DNA from: DATBQN01 sp963799925
GTDB lineage: Bacteria > Acidobacteriota > Thermoanaerobaculia > Multivoradales > UBA5704
Reading direction: 5' to 3'
Assembly: GCA_963799925.1 (NCBI GenBank)
Contig: CAWCYZ010000004.1
Location: forward strand, 372,001 to 436,000
DNA length: 64,000 nucleotides
Under the pieces are notes generated by a model that saw only the letters and a program-made list of their open reading frames with translations, was not told the origin of the DNA and made no database searches. The translations under genes and the position numbers were made by a program. This document shows positions 41,527 through 52,118 of this stretch, piece after piece (the first letter of the stretch is position 1; the number at the start of each line of letters is the position of its first letter).

Positions 41527-43812
41527 TCAGGCGGCGCGCTGGATCACCACGACCGTGGTGTCGTCCGCCGGCTCCTCGGCCCCCAGGTGGCGCCGCCAGT
41601 CGGCGAGGAGCGCCTCGACGATCGCCTCCGGCGGGCGGCGGGCGGCGGCGCGGACGATGGCCGCCGGCCGCTCGAAGCCGTAGGCCTCGCCGCTCGCGTC
41701 CACCGCCTCGAAGAGCCCGTCCGAGGCGAGGACGAGGACGCCTCCCGGCGGCACGGTGAGCGCGAGGTCGCGGTAGACGCGCGGCGGCCCCTGGCCGAGG
41801 GGCAGGCCGGGGAGGTCGATCTCCCGCACCACGCCGGCGGCGAGGAGGAGGGGGAAGGGGTGGCCGGCGTTGGCGAGGAGCGCCTCGCCGGTCGCTGGGT
41901 CGAGGCGGAGGAGCGCCAGGGTGGTGAAGTTGCGGTGGGCGCCCCCCCGGCGCAGCACCCGGTCGATCTCGGCGAGCACCGCGGCGGGGCTGCGGTCGGC
42001 GGCGATCAGGCTGGTGAGCGCCGAGACCGTCATCGCCTGGACGATGGCGCACGAGTAGCCGTGGCCGGCGACGTCCCCGGCGGCGATCCAGAGGTGGCCG
42101 GCGCCGTCCGGGCGGATGAAGTCGTAGAGGTCGCCCCCGGCCTCCGTCGCGAGGAGCGAACGGGCGGCGATCCGCCAGCCGCCGAGGTCGGGGACGCGCT
42201 CGGGCAGGAGGCCGAGCTGCATGCGCGCCAGGAGGTCCATCTCGTAGCGCACCCGCCGCTCTTCCTCCAGGCGGCGGATGAAGGCGGGCGGCGCCATCCG
42301 CCCGAGCTCGACCTCGGCCGGGCGCGCCAGGCCGATCAGGCCGAGGGCGAGGAGGGCCGCCGAGCCGCCCGCGGCGCCGGCGAAGGTGCCGCCGAGCCAG
42401 TCGAGGTGGCCGGCGGCGAAGGCGGCGGCGGGGAGGAGACCCGAGGCGAGCCCGGCGGTCAGCAGAGCGGTCAGGCCGGCGCGGCGGGCGAGCTCGACCA
42501 GCGCCGCCGCCACGGCGAGGGAGACGGCGAGCGACAGCGCCCAGGGATGGAGCGCGGCGCTCGGCAGGGCGAGCAGGGCGGCGCCGGTGGCCGCCGCCGC
42601 CGCCCAGCGGGCCGGCGCGACGCGGCGGCCGATGCCGAAGGCGAAGGCGGCGGCCGCCGCGGTCTGGATGCCGCCGCTCGCCGCGCCGCCGGCCGAGAAG
42701 GCGGGGAGGGCGACGCTCGCGGCGAGCGGCCAGGCGCCGGGGAGGCGGGCGGCGAGCGCCGCCGCCGCCAGCCGCAGGCCGGCGATCCCCGCCCCCACGC
42801 CGAGGCCGGTGAGGAGGGCGCGCCCGGCCCGCGGCCCCAGGCGGCCGCGGCGCAGGGCGTCGAGGCTGGTGGTGAACTCGTCGTGGCCGGTGCGCAGCAG
42901 CGACTCGCCGGTCGACCAGAGCCCCATCGTCCAGAGCCAGCCGCCGACGACGAGGACGAGGACGTAGAGGTTGCCGAGGAGGCCATAGCCGAGCGCCGCC
43001 AGGTCGGGCGCGGCGGCGAGGGCGGCGAGGGCGCCGACGAGGGCGCCGTTGACGAGGCTGATCTGCCGCCGCACGAGGAGGCCGAAGAAGAGCGCCGCGC
43101 CGGCGACGAGGAGGGCGAGCCGGCGCAGGGCGGAGACGACGTGCGAGGAGGGGAAAAATCCGGGCTTCGCCGGCACCCGCTGGAGGTCCGTCATCAGCCA
43201 GCTCTCGGCCAGCTTCGCGTAATCGCCCTCTCCCGCGATCCGGTAGAGCGCGGTGCGGCCGCCGCTGGTCGTCGCGACGGCCTCGGGCGGCTCCAGCCGC
43301 TCGCCGGAGCGCAGCAGCCGGCTCGCCAGCAGATCGCGGTCGCGGGGCTCGGAAACGGCGCGGAAGAGGCGCGACAGATCGGGCGCCAGGCGATAGAAAT
43401 GGTAGGGGGTGCCGTCGAGCGCGAAGTCGGCGACGAAGACCTCGGCGGGCCCGCCGCCGGCGGCGAGCGGCCGGTCGAGCTCGACCATCAGCGCGGTCCG
43501 CGAGCGCTCGAGCCAGCGCAGGCCGTCGCGGCCGCGGAGCGCCGCCGCGCCGTAGACCTCGGGGGAGATGAGCGACGGCGCGAGCGAGCCCGGCGCCGGG
43601 CGCCAGCCGACGGTCCGCGCCAGGTCGCGGAAGCGCTGGGCGAAGAAGGCCGGCGGCGGGATCGGCCCCGTCCGCCACTCCGGCAGCCCGGCGCGCGCGA
43701 GGAGAACGCCCAAGACGAAGAGGGCGCCGCCGGCGGCGAGGGCGGCCCACGGCCGGCCGGCGCGGCGGCCGGGCCGCGGGGCCGGCGGGCCGGCTGTGGA
43801 GGCGGGCTGCAT
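41527..43812 (-). CDS. Membrane-bound SpoIIE/PP2C-type serine phosphatase
   Basis: The 761-residue protein starts at ATG 43812 behind AGGATGAGGCC. One N-terminal membrane segment precedes a ~190-residue extracytoplasmic region. Then about nine hydrophobic helices (residues 220-480) follow, and a cytoplasmic SpoIIE domain (about 530-755) begins after a helical linker (RRLEEERRVRYEMDLLARMQ). Metal-binding acidic motifs are visible in TEAGGDLYDFI, AAGDVAGHGYSCAI, LASDGLFEA and EEPADDTTVVVI. Proteins of this kind switch anti-sigma-antagonist partners or act in general signalling. No partner is adjacent. Confidence 0.85.
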   Translation of the reverse strand: MQPASTAGPPAPRPGRRAGRPWAALAAGGALFVLGVLLARAGLPEWRTGPIPPPAFFAQRFRDLARTVGWRPAPGSLAPSLISPEVYGAAALRGRDGLRWLERSRTALMVELDRPLAAGGGPAEVFVADFALDGTPYHFYRLAPDLSRLFRAVSEPRDRDLLASRLLRSGERLEPPEAVATTSGGRTALYRIAGEGDYAKLAESWLMTDLQRVPAKPGFFPSSHVVSALRRLALLVAGAALFFGLLVRRQISLVNGALVGALAALAAAPDLAALGYGLLGNLYVLVLVVGGWLWTMGLWSTGESLLRTGHDEFTTSLDALRRGRLGPRAGRALLTGLGVGAGIAGLRLAAAALAARLPGAWPLAASVALPAFSAGGAASGGIQTAAAAAFAFGIGRRVAPARWAAAAATGAALLALPSAALHPWALSLAVSLAVAAALVELARRAGLTALLTAGLASGLLPAAAFAAGHLDWLGGTFAGAAGGSAALLALGLIGLARPAEVELGRMAPPAFIRRLEEERRVRYEMDLLARMQLGLLPERVPDLGGWRIAARSLLATEAGGDLYDFIRPDGAGHLWIAAGDVAGHGYSCAIVQAMTVSALTSLIAADRSPAAVLAEIDRVLRRGGAHRNFTTLALLRLDPATGEALLANAGHPFPLLLAAGVVREIDLPGLPLGQGPPRVYRDLALTVPPGGVLVLASDGLFEAVDASGEAYGFERPAAIVRAAARRPPEAIVEALLADWRRHLGAEEPADDTTVVVIQRAA

Positions 43813-43929
43813 GGCCTCATCCTACGCGCTGCGCCCGGTCGGGGTTTTGCCGGTGCGCTTTGCTAGTATCCCGCTCGCGGTCCCAGCGGATCGCTCCACC
43901 CGATCTCCCCCGAGGAATCCAAGAGAGCC

Positions 43930-46142
43930 ATGCGCCAGAACTCGCCCGCCGTGCGCCGCCTGCTCCCCATCTGCGGCCTGGCGGGTCTGGTCTCGATCCT
44001 CTCGGTCGCGCCGCCGCTCCTCGCCCAGAGCCCGCGCTCGCCGCCCGCCGGGCGCCCCGGCCGCGCCGCGCAAGCTCGTCGTCCTCGGCTTCGACGGCGT
44101 CGACGCCAAGCTCGCCGGCCGCTGGATGGACGAGGGGAAGCTCCCCAACCTGGCGAAGCTCCGCGCCCAGGGGACCTTCTCGCCGCTGCGCTCGACGATC
44201 CCCTCGCAGACGCCGGTCTCGTGGTCGACCTTCTCGACCGGCCTGAACCCCGGCCGGCACGGCATCTTCGACTTCCTGAAGCGCGACCCGCTGACCTACA
44301 AGCCGAGCTTCGCCATGTACGACGAGCGGCGGGTGCCCTTCCTCTTCGGCAAGGCCAACCCCTACGTCTTTGGCGCCGGCGGGGCGGTCGTCCTCGCCCT
44401 CCTCGCCTTCCTGCTCCTCAAGCTCTGCCGCCTCCGCACGCGGCCGGCCTGGGTGGCGGCGGCGGTCCTCGGCATCGCCGCCGGCGCGGCGGCGGGGGCG
44501 GCGGCCGACCGGCTCCTCCCCGTCGACCGGCCCGACGCCGTCAACCGCCAGCAGGGCGAGACCTTCTGGGCGCTCCTGGGCCAGCACGGCAAGCGGGTGC
44601 GGGTGGTGCGCGTGCCGGTGACCTTCCCGCCCAAGGCCTACGAGCACGGCGAGCTCCTCACCGGGCTCGGCACCCCCGACCTCTCGGGCCGCATCGGCAA
44701 GCCGTTCTACTTCACCTCCGAGCTCTTCTTCACCCCCAAGGGGGGCGGCGACTTCTCGGTCGAGGTGGTCGAGCTGGTCGACAACAAGGGGACGATCGCG
44801 ACCGAGATCAAGGGGCCGCCGGACGAGCTCTTCCCGAAGAAGAAGCGGGACTACATCAAGATCCCGCATGACCCTGACCGTGGCGCCCGACCGCTCGCAC
44901 CTCGACATCCAGGTGCCGGGGAGCCGGCTGTCGATGAAGCCCGGCGAGTGGAGCGGCTGGGTGCGCTTCGTCTTCCCCTTCAACTCGCTCATCAAGCTGC
45001 ACGGCATCGGCCGCTTCCGCCTGCTGTCGCTCGCGCCCGAGGTGCGGCTCTATCTGTCGCCGATCCAGTTCGACCCCGAGAACCTGCCGCCCATCGTCGA
45101 CATCACGACGCCGCCCTCCTTCGTCCGCGACCTGACCGGCCGCTTCGGCCTGTTCAAGACCATCGGCTGGCAGATCGACACCTGGTCGATGGACAACGGC
45201 ACGATCCCCGAGGAGGTGTTCCTCGAGGACGTCCAGCACACCGTCGACCAGGACGCGCGGATCCTCGACGGCTTCCTCACCGACGGCGGCTGGGACGTGC
45301 TGGTCGACTACTTCGAGTTCACCGACCGGGTGCAGCACATGATGTTCCGCTTCTTCGATCCCAAGCACCCGCTCTACACGCCGGAGGGGGCGGCGCGCTG
45401 GGGCGGCTCGATCCTCGGCGCCTACCAGCAGATGGACGCGATCGTCGGCAAGACGATGGCGAAGATGCCGGCGGGGACGACGCTCCTGGTGGTCTCGGAC
45501 CACGGGTTCGCCTCCTTCCGGCGCGGCATGAACTACAACACCTGGCTGGCCCAGAACGGCTTCATGACGCTGACCGGCGAGGACGCCAAGCGCAAGAACC
45601 TGGAGGATCTCTTCGACCAGGGCGACTTCTTCGTCAACGTCGACTGGTCGAAGACCAAGGCCTACGCGCTGGGGCTGGGGCAGATCTACATCAACGAGCG
45701 CGGCCGCGAGGCGAAGGGGATCGTGGCGCCGGGCGAGGAGTACAGGCAGGTGGCGCAGGCGATCAAGAGCGGCCTCGAGTCGTACGTCGACGCCGACACC
45801 GGGCAGCACCCGGTCGCCCACGTCTTCACCCGCGACGAGGCGTACGGCACCTACGATCCGCTCCTCATCCCCGACCTCATCCCCTCGAACTCCGAGGGCT
45901 ACCGGGTGGGCTGGCAGGACAGCCTCGGCGGCATCGCCAAGGCGGTGGTCGAGCCCAACACCCGCATCTGGAGCGGCGACCACTGCTCGGTCTACCCGCC
46001 GCTCGTCGACGGCATCCTCTTCGCCAACGTCAAGCTGGTCCCCGGCGAGGCCTACATGGGCGACGTGATGCCGACGATCCTCGACCTCTTCGGCGTCCGC
46101 TCGCCGGTCAAGCTGGACGGCAAGAGCCGCTTGGCGAGGTGA
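43930..46142 (+). CDS. Alkaline-phosphatase-superfamily phosphodiesterase/nucleotide pyrophosphatase, two frameshifts
   Basis: ATG 43930 encodes a signal peptide (LLPICGLAGLVSILSVAPPLLA). A one-base shift at about 44065-44080 leads to the metal site KLVVLGFDGVDAKL and the nucleophile region STIPSQTPVSWSTFSTGLNP. A membrane-like stretch interrupts the fold at about residues 150-185 (GGAVVLALLAFLLLKL). A second shift at about 44865-44890 leads to the rest, with TLLVVSDHGFASFRRG (metal ligands), PVAHVFTRDEAYG and WSGDHCSVYPPLV. Type I phosphodiesterases of this sort cleave phosphodiester or phosphonate substrates in the periplasm. The inserted hydrophobic segment is unusual. Confidence 0.75.
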
Positions 46143-46284
46143 GGGGCCGCGGCGAGTCCTCGCGGCGAGTCCTGTATAGTTCTCGCATCGGCTGGAGAGG
46201 CACCCCTTACGATCGCCCGCATGGCGCCAGGAACCCGGGGCCGTGGCATGGAAGCGGCGCGGCGCGCCGCCGGGAGAGCTGGAA

Positions 46285-47443
46285 ATGAGATCCATCGACA
46301 TCCGTCCCGGTGAGCCCGCCCGGCGCCGGCTCCGCGCCCTCGCCGCGCCCCTCCTCGCGCTCCTCGCGGCGTGCGGCGGCAAGCCCGCGGCGGGGCCCGG
46401 CGGACCGGCGGGCGGCGCCGGCGCCCACGCCGTGCCGGTCCGGGTGCAGACGGTCGCGGCCACCGACATCGCCGACAGCTCGGAGTACCTGGCGACGCTG
46501 CGCTCGCGGCGCTCGGTCAACGTCCAGCCGCAGGTCGAGGGCGTCGTCACCCGCATCTTCGTCAAGTCGGGCGACCGCGTCGCCGCCGGCGCCCCGCTCC
46601 TCCAGATCGACCCCGCGAAGCAGCGCGCCGCGGTCGCCAGCCAGGAGGCGACGCGCCAGCTGAAGCGCTCGGCGCTCGACTACGCCCGCCAGCAGACGCG
46701 GCGCATGGAGGTCCTCTACAAGGGGGGCGCGGTCTCCAAGCAGGCGCTGGAGCAGGCCGACAGCACGCTCGCCCAGGCGCAGGCGGACTACGACGCGCTG
46801 GGCGCCCAGGTCGAGGAGCAGAAGGTCGAGCTGCGCTACTACCGGGTGACGGCGCCGGAGGCGGGGATCGTCGGCGACATCCCGGTGCGGGTGGGCGACC
46901 GGGTGACGACCGCGACGCTCTTGACGACCCTCGACGCCAACCAGGCGCTCGAGGTCTATATCGCGGTGCCGCTCGAGCGCGCCGGAGACCTGAAGCTCGG
47001 CCTGCCGGTCGAGATCGTCGGCGACGGCGGCAGGGTGCTGGCGAGGAGCGCCATCGACTTCGTGGCGCCGCAGGTCGACGACCAGACGCAGTCGGTGCTG
47101 GTCAAGGCGCCGGTCTCGAACGACCTCGGCCTGCGCGCCGCGCAGTTCGTGCGCGGCGCGGGTGGTCTGGAGCGCGCATCGCGGGGCGGTCATCCCGGTG
47201 CTCGCGGTGACGCGGGTCTCCGGCCAGTACTTCGCCTTCGTCGCCGAGCCGGCGGCGCCGGCGGCCTCGGGAGCACCGGGATCAAAGGGGTCCGGCTACG
47301 TCGCCCGCCAGCGGCCGCTGCAGCTCGGCCAGGTGGTGGGCAACGACTACGTCGTGCTCTCCGGCCTGCAGCCCGGCGAGCGGGTGGTCGTCTCCGGGGT
47401 GCAGAAGCTGGGCGACGGCGCCCCGATCGCCCCCACGACCTAG
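46285..47443 (+). CDS. RND efflux membrane-fusion protein (lipoprotein), one frameshift
   Basis: ATG 46285 is preceded by GGGAGAGCTGGAA. The lipobox LLAACGGK marks a lipoprotein. The adaptor fold is clear: VNVQPQVEGVVTRIFVKSGDRVAAGAPLLQID (lipoyl half, quoted as VEGVVTRIFVKSGDRV), a helical hairpin (KGGAVSKQALEQADSTLAQAQ), and APEAGIVGDIPVRVGDRVT. A one-base shift at about 47150-47165 restores RGAVIPVLAVTRVSGQYFAFV and the membrane-proximal domain to 47443. It links the inner-membrane pump to TolC. It is the first gene of a three-gene operon. Confidence 0.85.
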
Positions 47444-47465
47444 AGCCGGAGCTCAACGAGCCGCC

Positions 47466-50400
47466 ATGTTCGCCGACTTCTTCCTCGCAGCGCCCCGTCT
47501 TCGCCACCGTCTGCGCGCTCCTCATCGTCCTCGCCGGGGCGGTCTGCATCCCGACGCTGCCGATCGCGCAGTATCCGACGCTGGCGCCGCCGCAGGTCAA
47601 CGTCACCAGCTTCTACACCGGCGCCAGCTCGCAGGTCGTCGAGACCGCGGTCACCACGCCGCTCGAGCAGCAGATCAACGGCGTCGAGGGGATGCGGTAC
47701 ATCACCTCGACCTCCGCCAACGACGGCTCGAGCAGCATCGTCGCCACCTTCGACATCGACCGCGACATCGACCTCGCCGCGGTCGACGTGCAGAACCGCG
47801 TCTCGGCCGCCCTCGGGCGCCTGCCCAACGAGGTCAAGACGACCGGCGTCACGGTCACCAAGAGCTCGACGCGCGTTCGTCCTCGTCGCCGGCGTCTACT
47901 CGGCGCACGACGAGTACGACCAGCACTTCATCTCGAACTACGTCGACGTCTACGTCAAGGACGCCCTGAAGCGGGTCAACGGGGTCGCCGACGTCCTCAT
48001 CTTCGGCGAGCGCAAGTACTCGATGCGCATCTGGCTCGACCCGGTGCTCCTCGCCAGCCGCGGGGCTGACCGCCTCGGACGTGGTGGCGGCGCTCGCCGA
48101 GCAGAACGTGCAGGTGGCGGCGGGGTCAGATCGGGCAGCCGCCGGCGCCGCCCGGCCAGGCCTTCCAGATCAGCGTGCGCGGCGCTCGGGCGCCTCTCCG
48201 AGCCGGCCGAGTTCGGCAACATCGTCGTCAAGTCGCGGCCCGACGGCACGCTCGTCAAGCTGAAGGACGTCGGCACGACGGAGCTCGGCGCCGAGAACTA
48301 CGGCACCAACCTGATGTTCAACGGCGTCCCGGCGGTCGGCTTCGGCGTCCTCCAGCTCCCCAGCGCCAACGCGCTCGACGTCGACCGCGACGTGCGCGCC
48401 GAGCTGCAGCGCCTGTCGAGGCACTTCCCGCCGGGCCTGCAGCTACAAGGTCGCCTTCGACACCACGACGGTCGTCGGCGAGTCGATCCGCGAGGTGCTC
48501 ATCACGCTCCTCGAGGCGATCCTCCTCGTCATCCTGGTGATCTTCTTCTTCCTCCAGGACTGGCGGAGCACGCTGATCCCGGCGATCACCATCCCGGTGT
48601 CGCTCGTCGGCACCTTCGCCTTCGTCAAGCTCCTCGGCTTCTCGATCAACACGCTGACCCTCTTCGGCATCACGCTCGCGACCGGCCTCGTCGTCGACGA
48701 CGCCATCGTCGTCATCGAGAACATCCAGCGCCATCATCGCCGAGCGAGGAGCGCAGGATCGCGCCGGCGTCATGGCGGCGGCCTCGGTCGCCATGCGCGA
48801 GGTCACCGGCGCGGTCATCGCCACCTCGCTCGTCCTCGTCGCGGTGTTCGTGCCGGTCGCGTTCTTCCCCGGCACCACCGGGCGCCTCTACAAGCAGTTC
48901 TCGCTCACCATCGCCTTCTCGGTCGCCCTCTCCGCCTTCAACGCGCTCACCCTCACGCCGGCGCTCTCGGCGCTCTGGCTGCGCGGCGAGCGGCCGCACG
49001 GGGCGTTCTTCCGCGCCGTCAACCGCGGCATCGACGGCCTGACCGCCGTCTACCACCGCACGCTCGGCGGCCTCATGCGGGTGCGCTGGCTGGTGGTCGT
49101 CCTCTTCCTCGCCGGCCTCGCCCTCACCTACTGGATCTTCCGCCTCGTGCCGACCGCCTTCGTGCCGGACGAGGACCAGGGCTACCTCATCGTCAACATC
49201 CAGGCGCCGGCCGGCGCCTCGCTCGACTACACGACGCGGATCGCGACCCAGGCGCAGGCGATGCTCGCGACAGCGCCCGAGATCAACAGCGTCTTCGCGG
49301 TGACCGGGTTCAGCTTCGGCGGCAGCGCCCCCAACCGCGGCCTCATGTTCGCCAGCCTGAAGCCGCTCGCCGAGCGCAAGGGCGCCGAGCACTCGGCGCA
49401 GGCGGTGGTCGGCAAGCTCTTCGGGCCGCTCCTCGCTCTGCCCGGGGCGGTCGTGGTGCCGTTCCCGCCGCCGGCGATCCAGGGCGTCGGCAACTTCGGC
49501 GGCTTCCAGTTCGAGGTCGAGGACCAGAGCGGCGGCAGCGTCGAGGGGCTCGAGCGGGCGACCCAGGGCCTGGTCGCCCAGGGGGCGAAGACGCCCGGGC
49601 TCCAGGGCCTCTTCTCGAGCTTCACGGCGAACGACCCGCAGCTCCTGGTGACCATCGACCGCGACAAGGCGAAGAGCCTGGGCGTGCCGCTCGGCCAGAT
49701 CACCGACACCCTGCAGATCTTCATGGGCTCGGTCTACGTCAACGACTTCGACTTCAACAACCGCGCCTACCGCGTCTACGTGCAGGCGGCGAGCCGCTTC
49801 CGCGCCAGCCCGCAGGACATCCGGCAGTTCTACGTCCGCGCCGCGAGCGGCGGGCTGATCCCGCTCGACAACCTGGTGACGGTCCGCGAGACCACGGCGC
49901 CGCAGGTCATCAGCCACTACAACCTCTTCCGCTCGGCCGAGATCAACGGCCCGGCGGCGCCCGGCACCAGCTCGGGCCAGGCGATCGCGGCGATGGAGGC
50001 GCTGGCGAAGAAGACCCTGCCGCAGGGCATGGGCTACGACTGGTCGGGCCTGTCGCTCGAGGAGATCCGCTCCGGCGGCCAGTCGCTCATCCTCTTCGGG
50101 CTCGGCCTCCTGGTCGTCTACCTGGTGCTCTCGGCGCAGTACGAGAGCTTCGCCCTGCCGTTCATCATCCTCCTCGCCGTGCCGCTCGCCATCTTCGGCG
50201 CCCTCGCCGCGCAGGCGATCCGCGGCCTGCAGAACGACGTCTTCTGCCAGATCGGCCTGGTGATGCTGATCGGCCTGGCGGCAAGAACGCGATCCTCATC
50301 GTCGAGTTCGCCGAGCAGCTCCGCGCCCGCGGCATGGGGACGGTCGAGGCGGCGATCGAGGCGGCGCGCATCCGCCTGCGCCCGATCCTGATGACCTCCT

Positions 50401-50627
50401 TCGCCTTCATCCTCGGCGTCCTGCCGCTGGTCTTCGCCTCGGGCGCCGGCCAGGCGAGCCGCCACTCGGTGGGCACCGCGGTCTTCGGCGGCATGATCGT
50501 CTCGACGCTCTTGAACCTGGTGATCATCCCGGTGCTCTACGTGATCATCCGCGGCCTGACCGGCGGCGGGGCCGGAGCTGCCGCGCCGGCGCCGGCGCGG
50601 GCGGTCGAGGAGGGCGGCCATGTCTAG
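47466..50627 (+). pseudogene. RND-family (HAE1-type) efflux pump, at least eight frameshifts
   Basis: All parts of an AcrB-like pump are present in order: RPVFATVCALLIVLAG, QYPTLAPPQVNVTSFYTGAS, ETAVTTPLEQQINGVEGM, then VVGESIREVLITLLEAILLV, FGITLATGLVVDDAIVVIEN (TM4 Asp pair), and the second half RVRWLVVVLF, FVPDEDQGYLIVNIQAPAGA, GLVMLIGLAGKNAILIVEFA. Frame changes fall near 47485, 47873, 48063, 48127, 48182, 48443, 48730-48770 (more than one) and 50278. The protein sequence is otherwise well conserved, including TM4 residues. The clustering in the first kilobase suggests poor base calling there rather than an old pseudogene, but inactivation cannot be excluded. Confidence 0.85.
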
Positions 50628-51984
50628 GCGGGCGGCGGCGGGAATCGCCTGGGTCCTGGCTCTCGGCGTCTGGTCGGGCGGCCGCGGCCTCGCCGGCGCG
50701 CAGGGCGTCCCGCCGCCGGCGGCGCCCGCCGTGCCGGCCGCGGCCGCCGCCGCCGCCCCGGCGGCCAGCGCGCCGGCGGGGAGCGTCGAGCGGATCACCT
50801 TCCGGCAGGCGGTCGACCGGGCGCTCGCCAGGAACCCCACGGCGCGCGAGGCGGCGGCCGAGGTGCTGCGGGCGGCCGCCCTGGTCGAGCAGGCGCGCGC
50901 CGCCGCGCTGCCGCACTTGACCGCCAGCGCCGGCTACACGCGCCTCGCGCGCGAGCAGCGGTTCGGCGCGCAGGTCTTGACCCCGCTCGGCCTGACGACG
51001 GGCAACGCCACCGCCTCCGTGCCGCTCGTCGACCTCGCCACCTGGGCGCGATGGGCGCACGCGCTCGACGACCGCCGGGTCGCCGAGCTCTCCGCCGCCG
51101 ACGTGCGGCGGCGGATCGCCGTGGCGACGGCGAACGCCTTCCTCATGGTGATCGCGCGCCACCGCACGCTCGAGGCCGACCAGCGCTCGCTGGCGACCGC
51201 GCGGGCGCACTTCGACGTCGCGCACCAGCGCCAGGTGGGCGGGCTCGCCAGCCGCCTCGAGGAGGTGCAGGCGGCGCAGGAGGCCTCGAACGACGAGGTG
51301 CTGGTCGAGCAGGTGGGGCTCGACCTGCGGCGGGCGCAGGAGGCGCTCGGGGTGCTGCTGGCGGCGGACGGCCCGCTCGACGCCGCCGACGAGCCGAGCT
51401 TCGCCGGGCTCGACCTCGGGGAGGAGCCGGCGCTCGCCGACCTCGAGGCGCGGCGGACCGACGTCCAGACGCTGGTGGCGCGCCAGGCGGCGGCGGAGCA
51501 CGTGCTGCGCGACAGCTGGCGCGACTACCTGCCGACCCTCGACTTCGCCCTCCAGGACCTGTTCCAGACCCCGGCGACGCTGTTCGCCCAGTCGCAGACC
51601 TGGCAGGCGCAGCTCCTCTTCACCTGGCCCCTCTACCAGGGGGGCCTGCGCCGCGGCCTCGTCCACGAGCGCCGGGCGCTGGTCGAGGAGGCGGCGGCGA
51701 ACCTCGCCGGCGCGCGGGATCAGGCGCGCTCGGACGTGCGCACGGCGGCGGCGGCGGTCCGCGCCGCCGACCGGGAGCTGGCGAGCGCCCGCAAGGCCGC
51801 CCAGGAGGCGCACGACGCGCTGGCGATCTCGAACCTGAGCTACGGCGCCGGCGCCTCGACCAGCCTCGACGTCCTCGACTCGGAGCGCCGCGCCCGCGAC
51901 GCCGACACCGCGGTCGCGACGGCCGAGGACGCGGCGCGCCAGGCCCGCCTCGATCTCCTGGTCGCCGGCGGCCGGCTGCCGTAG
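50620..51984 (+). CDS. TolC-family outer-membrane efflux channel
   Basis: The 454-residue protein has a signal peptide (AAGIAWVLALGVWSGG) and two homologous helical halves: ITFRQAVDRALARNPTAREAA, AEVLRAAALVEQARAAALPH, and later LRDSWRDYLPTLDFALQDLF, FTWPLYQGGLRRGLVHE, LSYGAGASTSLDVLDSERRA. The last motif (S/T-L-D-V-L-D/N) is diagnostic. Its start overlaps the pump's end by 8 bases, so the three genes form one efflux operon. It is intact, unlike the two upstream genes. Confidence 0.9.
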   Translation: MSRRAAAGIAWVLALGVWSGGRGLAGAQGVPPPAAPAVPAAAAAAAPAASAPAGSVERITFRQAVDRALARNPTAREAAAEVLRAAALVEQARAAALPHLTASAGYTRLAREQRFGAQVLTPLGLTTGNATASVPLVDLATWARWAHALDDRRVAELSAADVRRRIAVATANAFLMVIARHRTLEADQRSLATARAHFDVAHQRQVGGLASRLEEVQAAQEASNDEVLVEQVGLDLRRAQEALGVLLAADGPLDAADEPSFAGLDLGEEPALADLEARRTDVQTLVARQAAAEHVLRDSWRDYLPTLDFALQDLFQTPATLFAQSQTWQAQLLFTWPLYQGGLRRGLVHERRALVEEAAANLAGARDQARSDVRTAAAAVRAADRELASARKAAQEAHDALAISNLSYGAGASTSLDVLDSERRARDADTAVATAEDAARQARLDLLVAGGRLP

Positions 51985-51997
51985 CGGCACCCTCCCC

Positions 51998-52028
51998 AAC
52001 CCCCTTCCAGGCGGCCGTCCTCGGGACC
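51998..52028. repeat. Partial copy of the dispersed hairpin (AACCCCCTTCCAGGCGGCC)
   Basis: Matches 18930-18960 over 31 bases, ending CGTCCTCGGGACC, and lies 14 bases after the TolC gene stop. Confidence 0.6.
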
Positions 52029-52076
52029 CAACGGACCCCAGCGGCGGCTGGTCCGATCCTCGCATCCCTTTGAGAA

Positions 52077-52104
52077 GCGGGCCCGCGGCCGAGCGGGCCC
52101 TTGG
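52077..52104 (+). terminator. Terminator-like hairpin after the efflux operon
   Basis: GCGGGCCCGC and GCGGGCCC pair across GGCCGA and are followed by TTGG. It lies just ahead of the ribosome site of the next gene, so it could also act on that gene. Confidence 0.5.
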
Positions 52105-52118
52105 TCAGGAGGCTCGAG

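Noticed and set aside
41314..43866. 850-residue plus-strand open frame
   Set aside because: It is antisense to the SpoIIE-type phosphatase and has low-complexity Glu/Arg/Gly composition.
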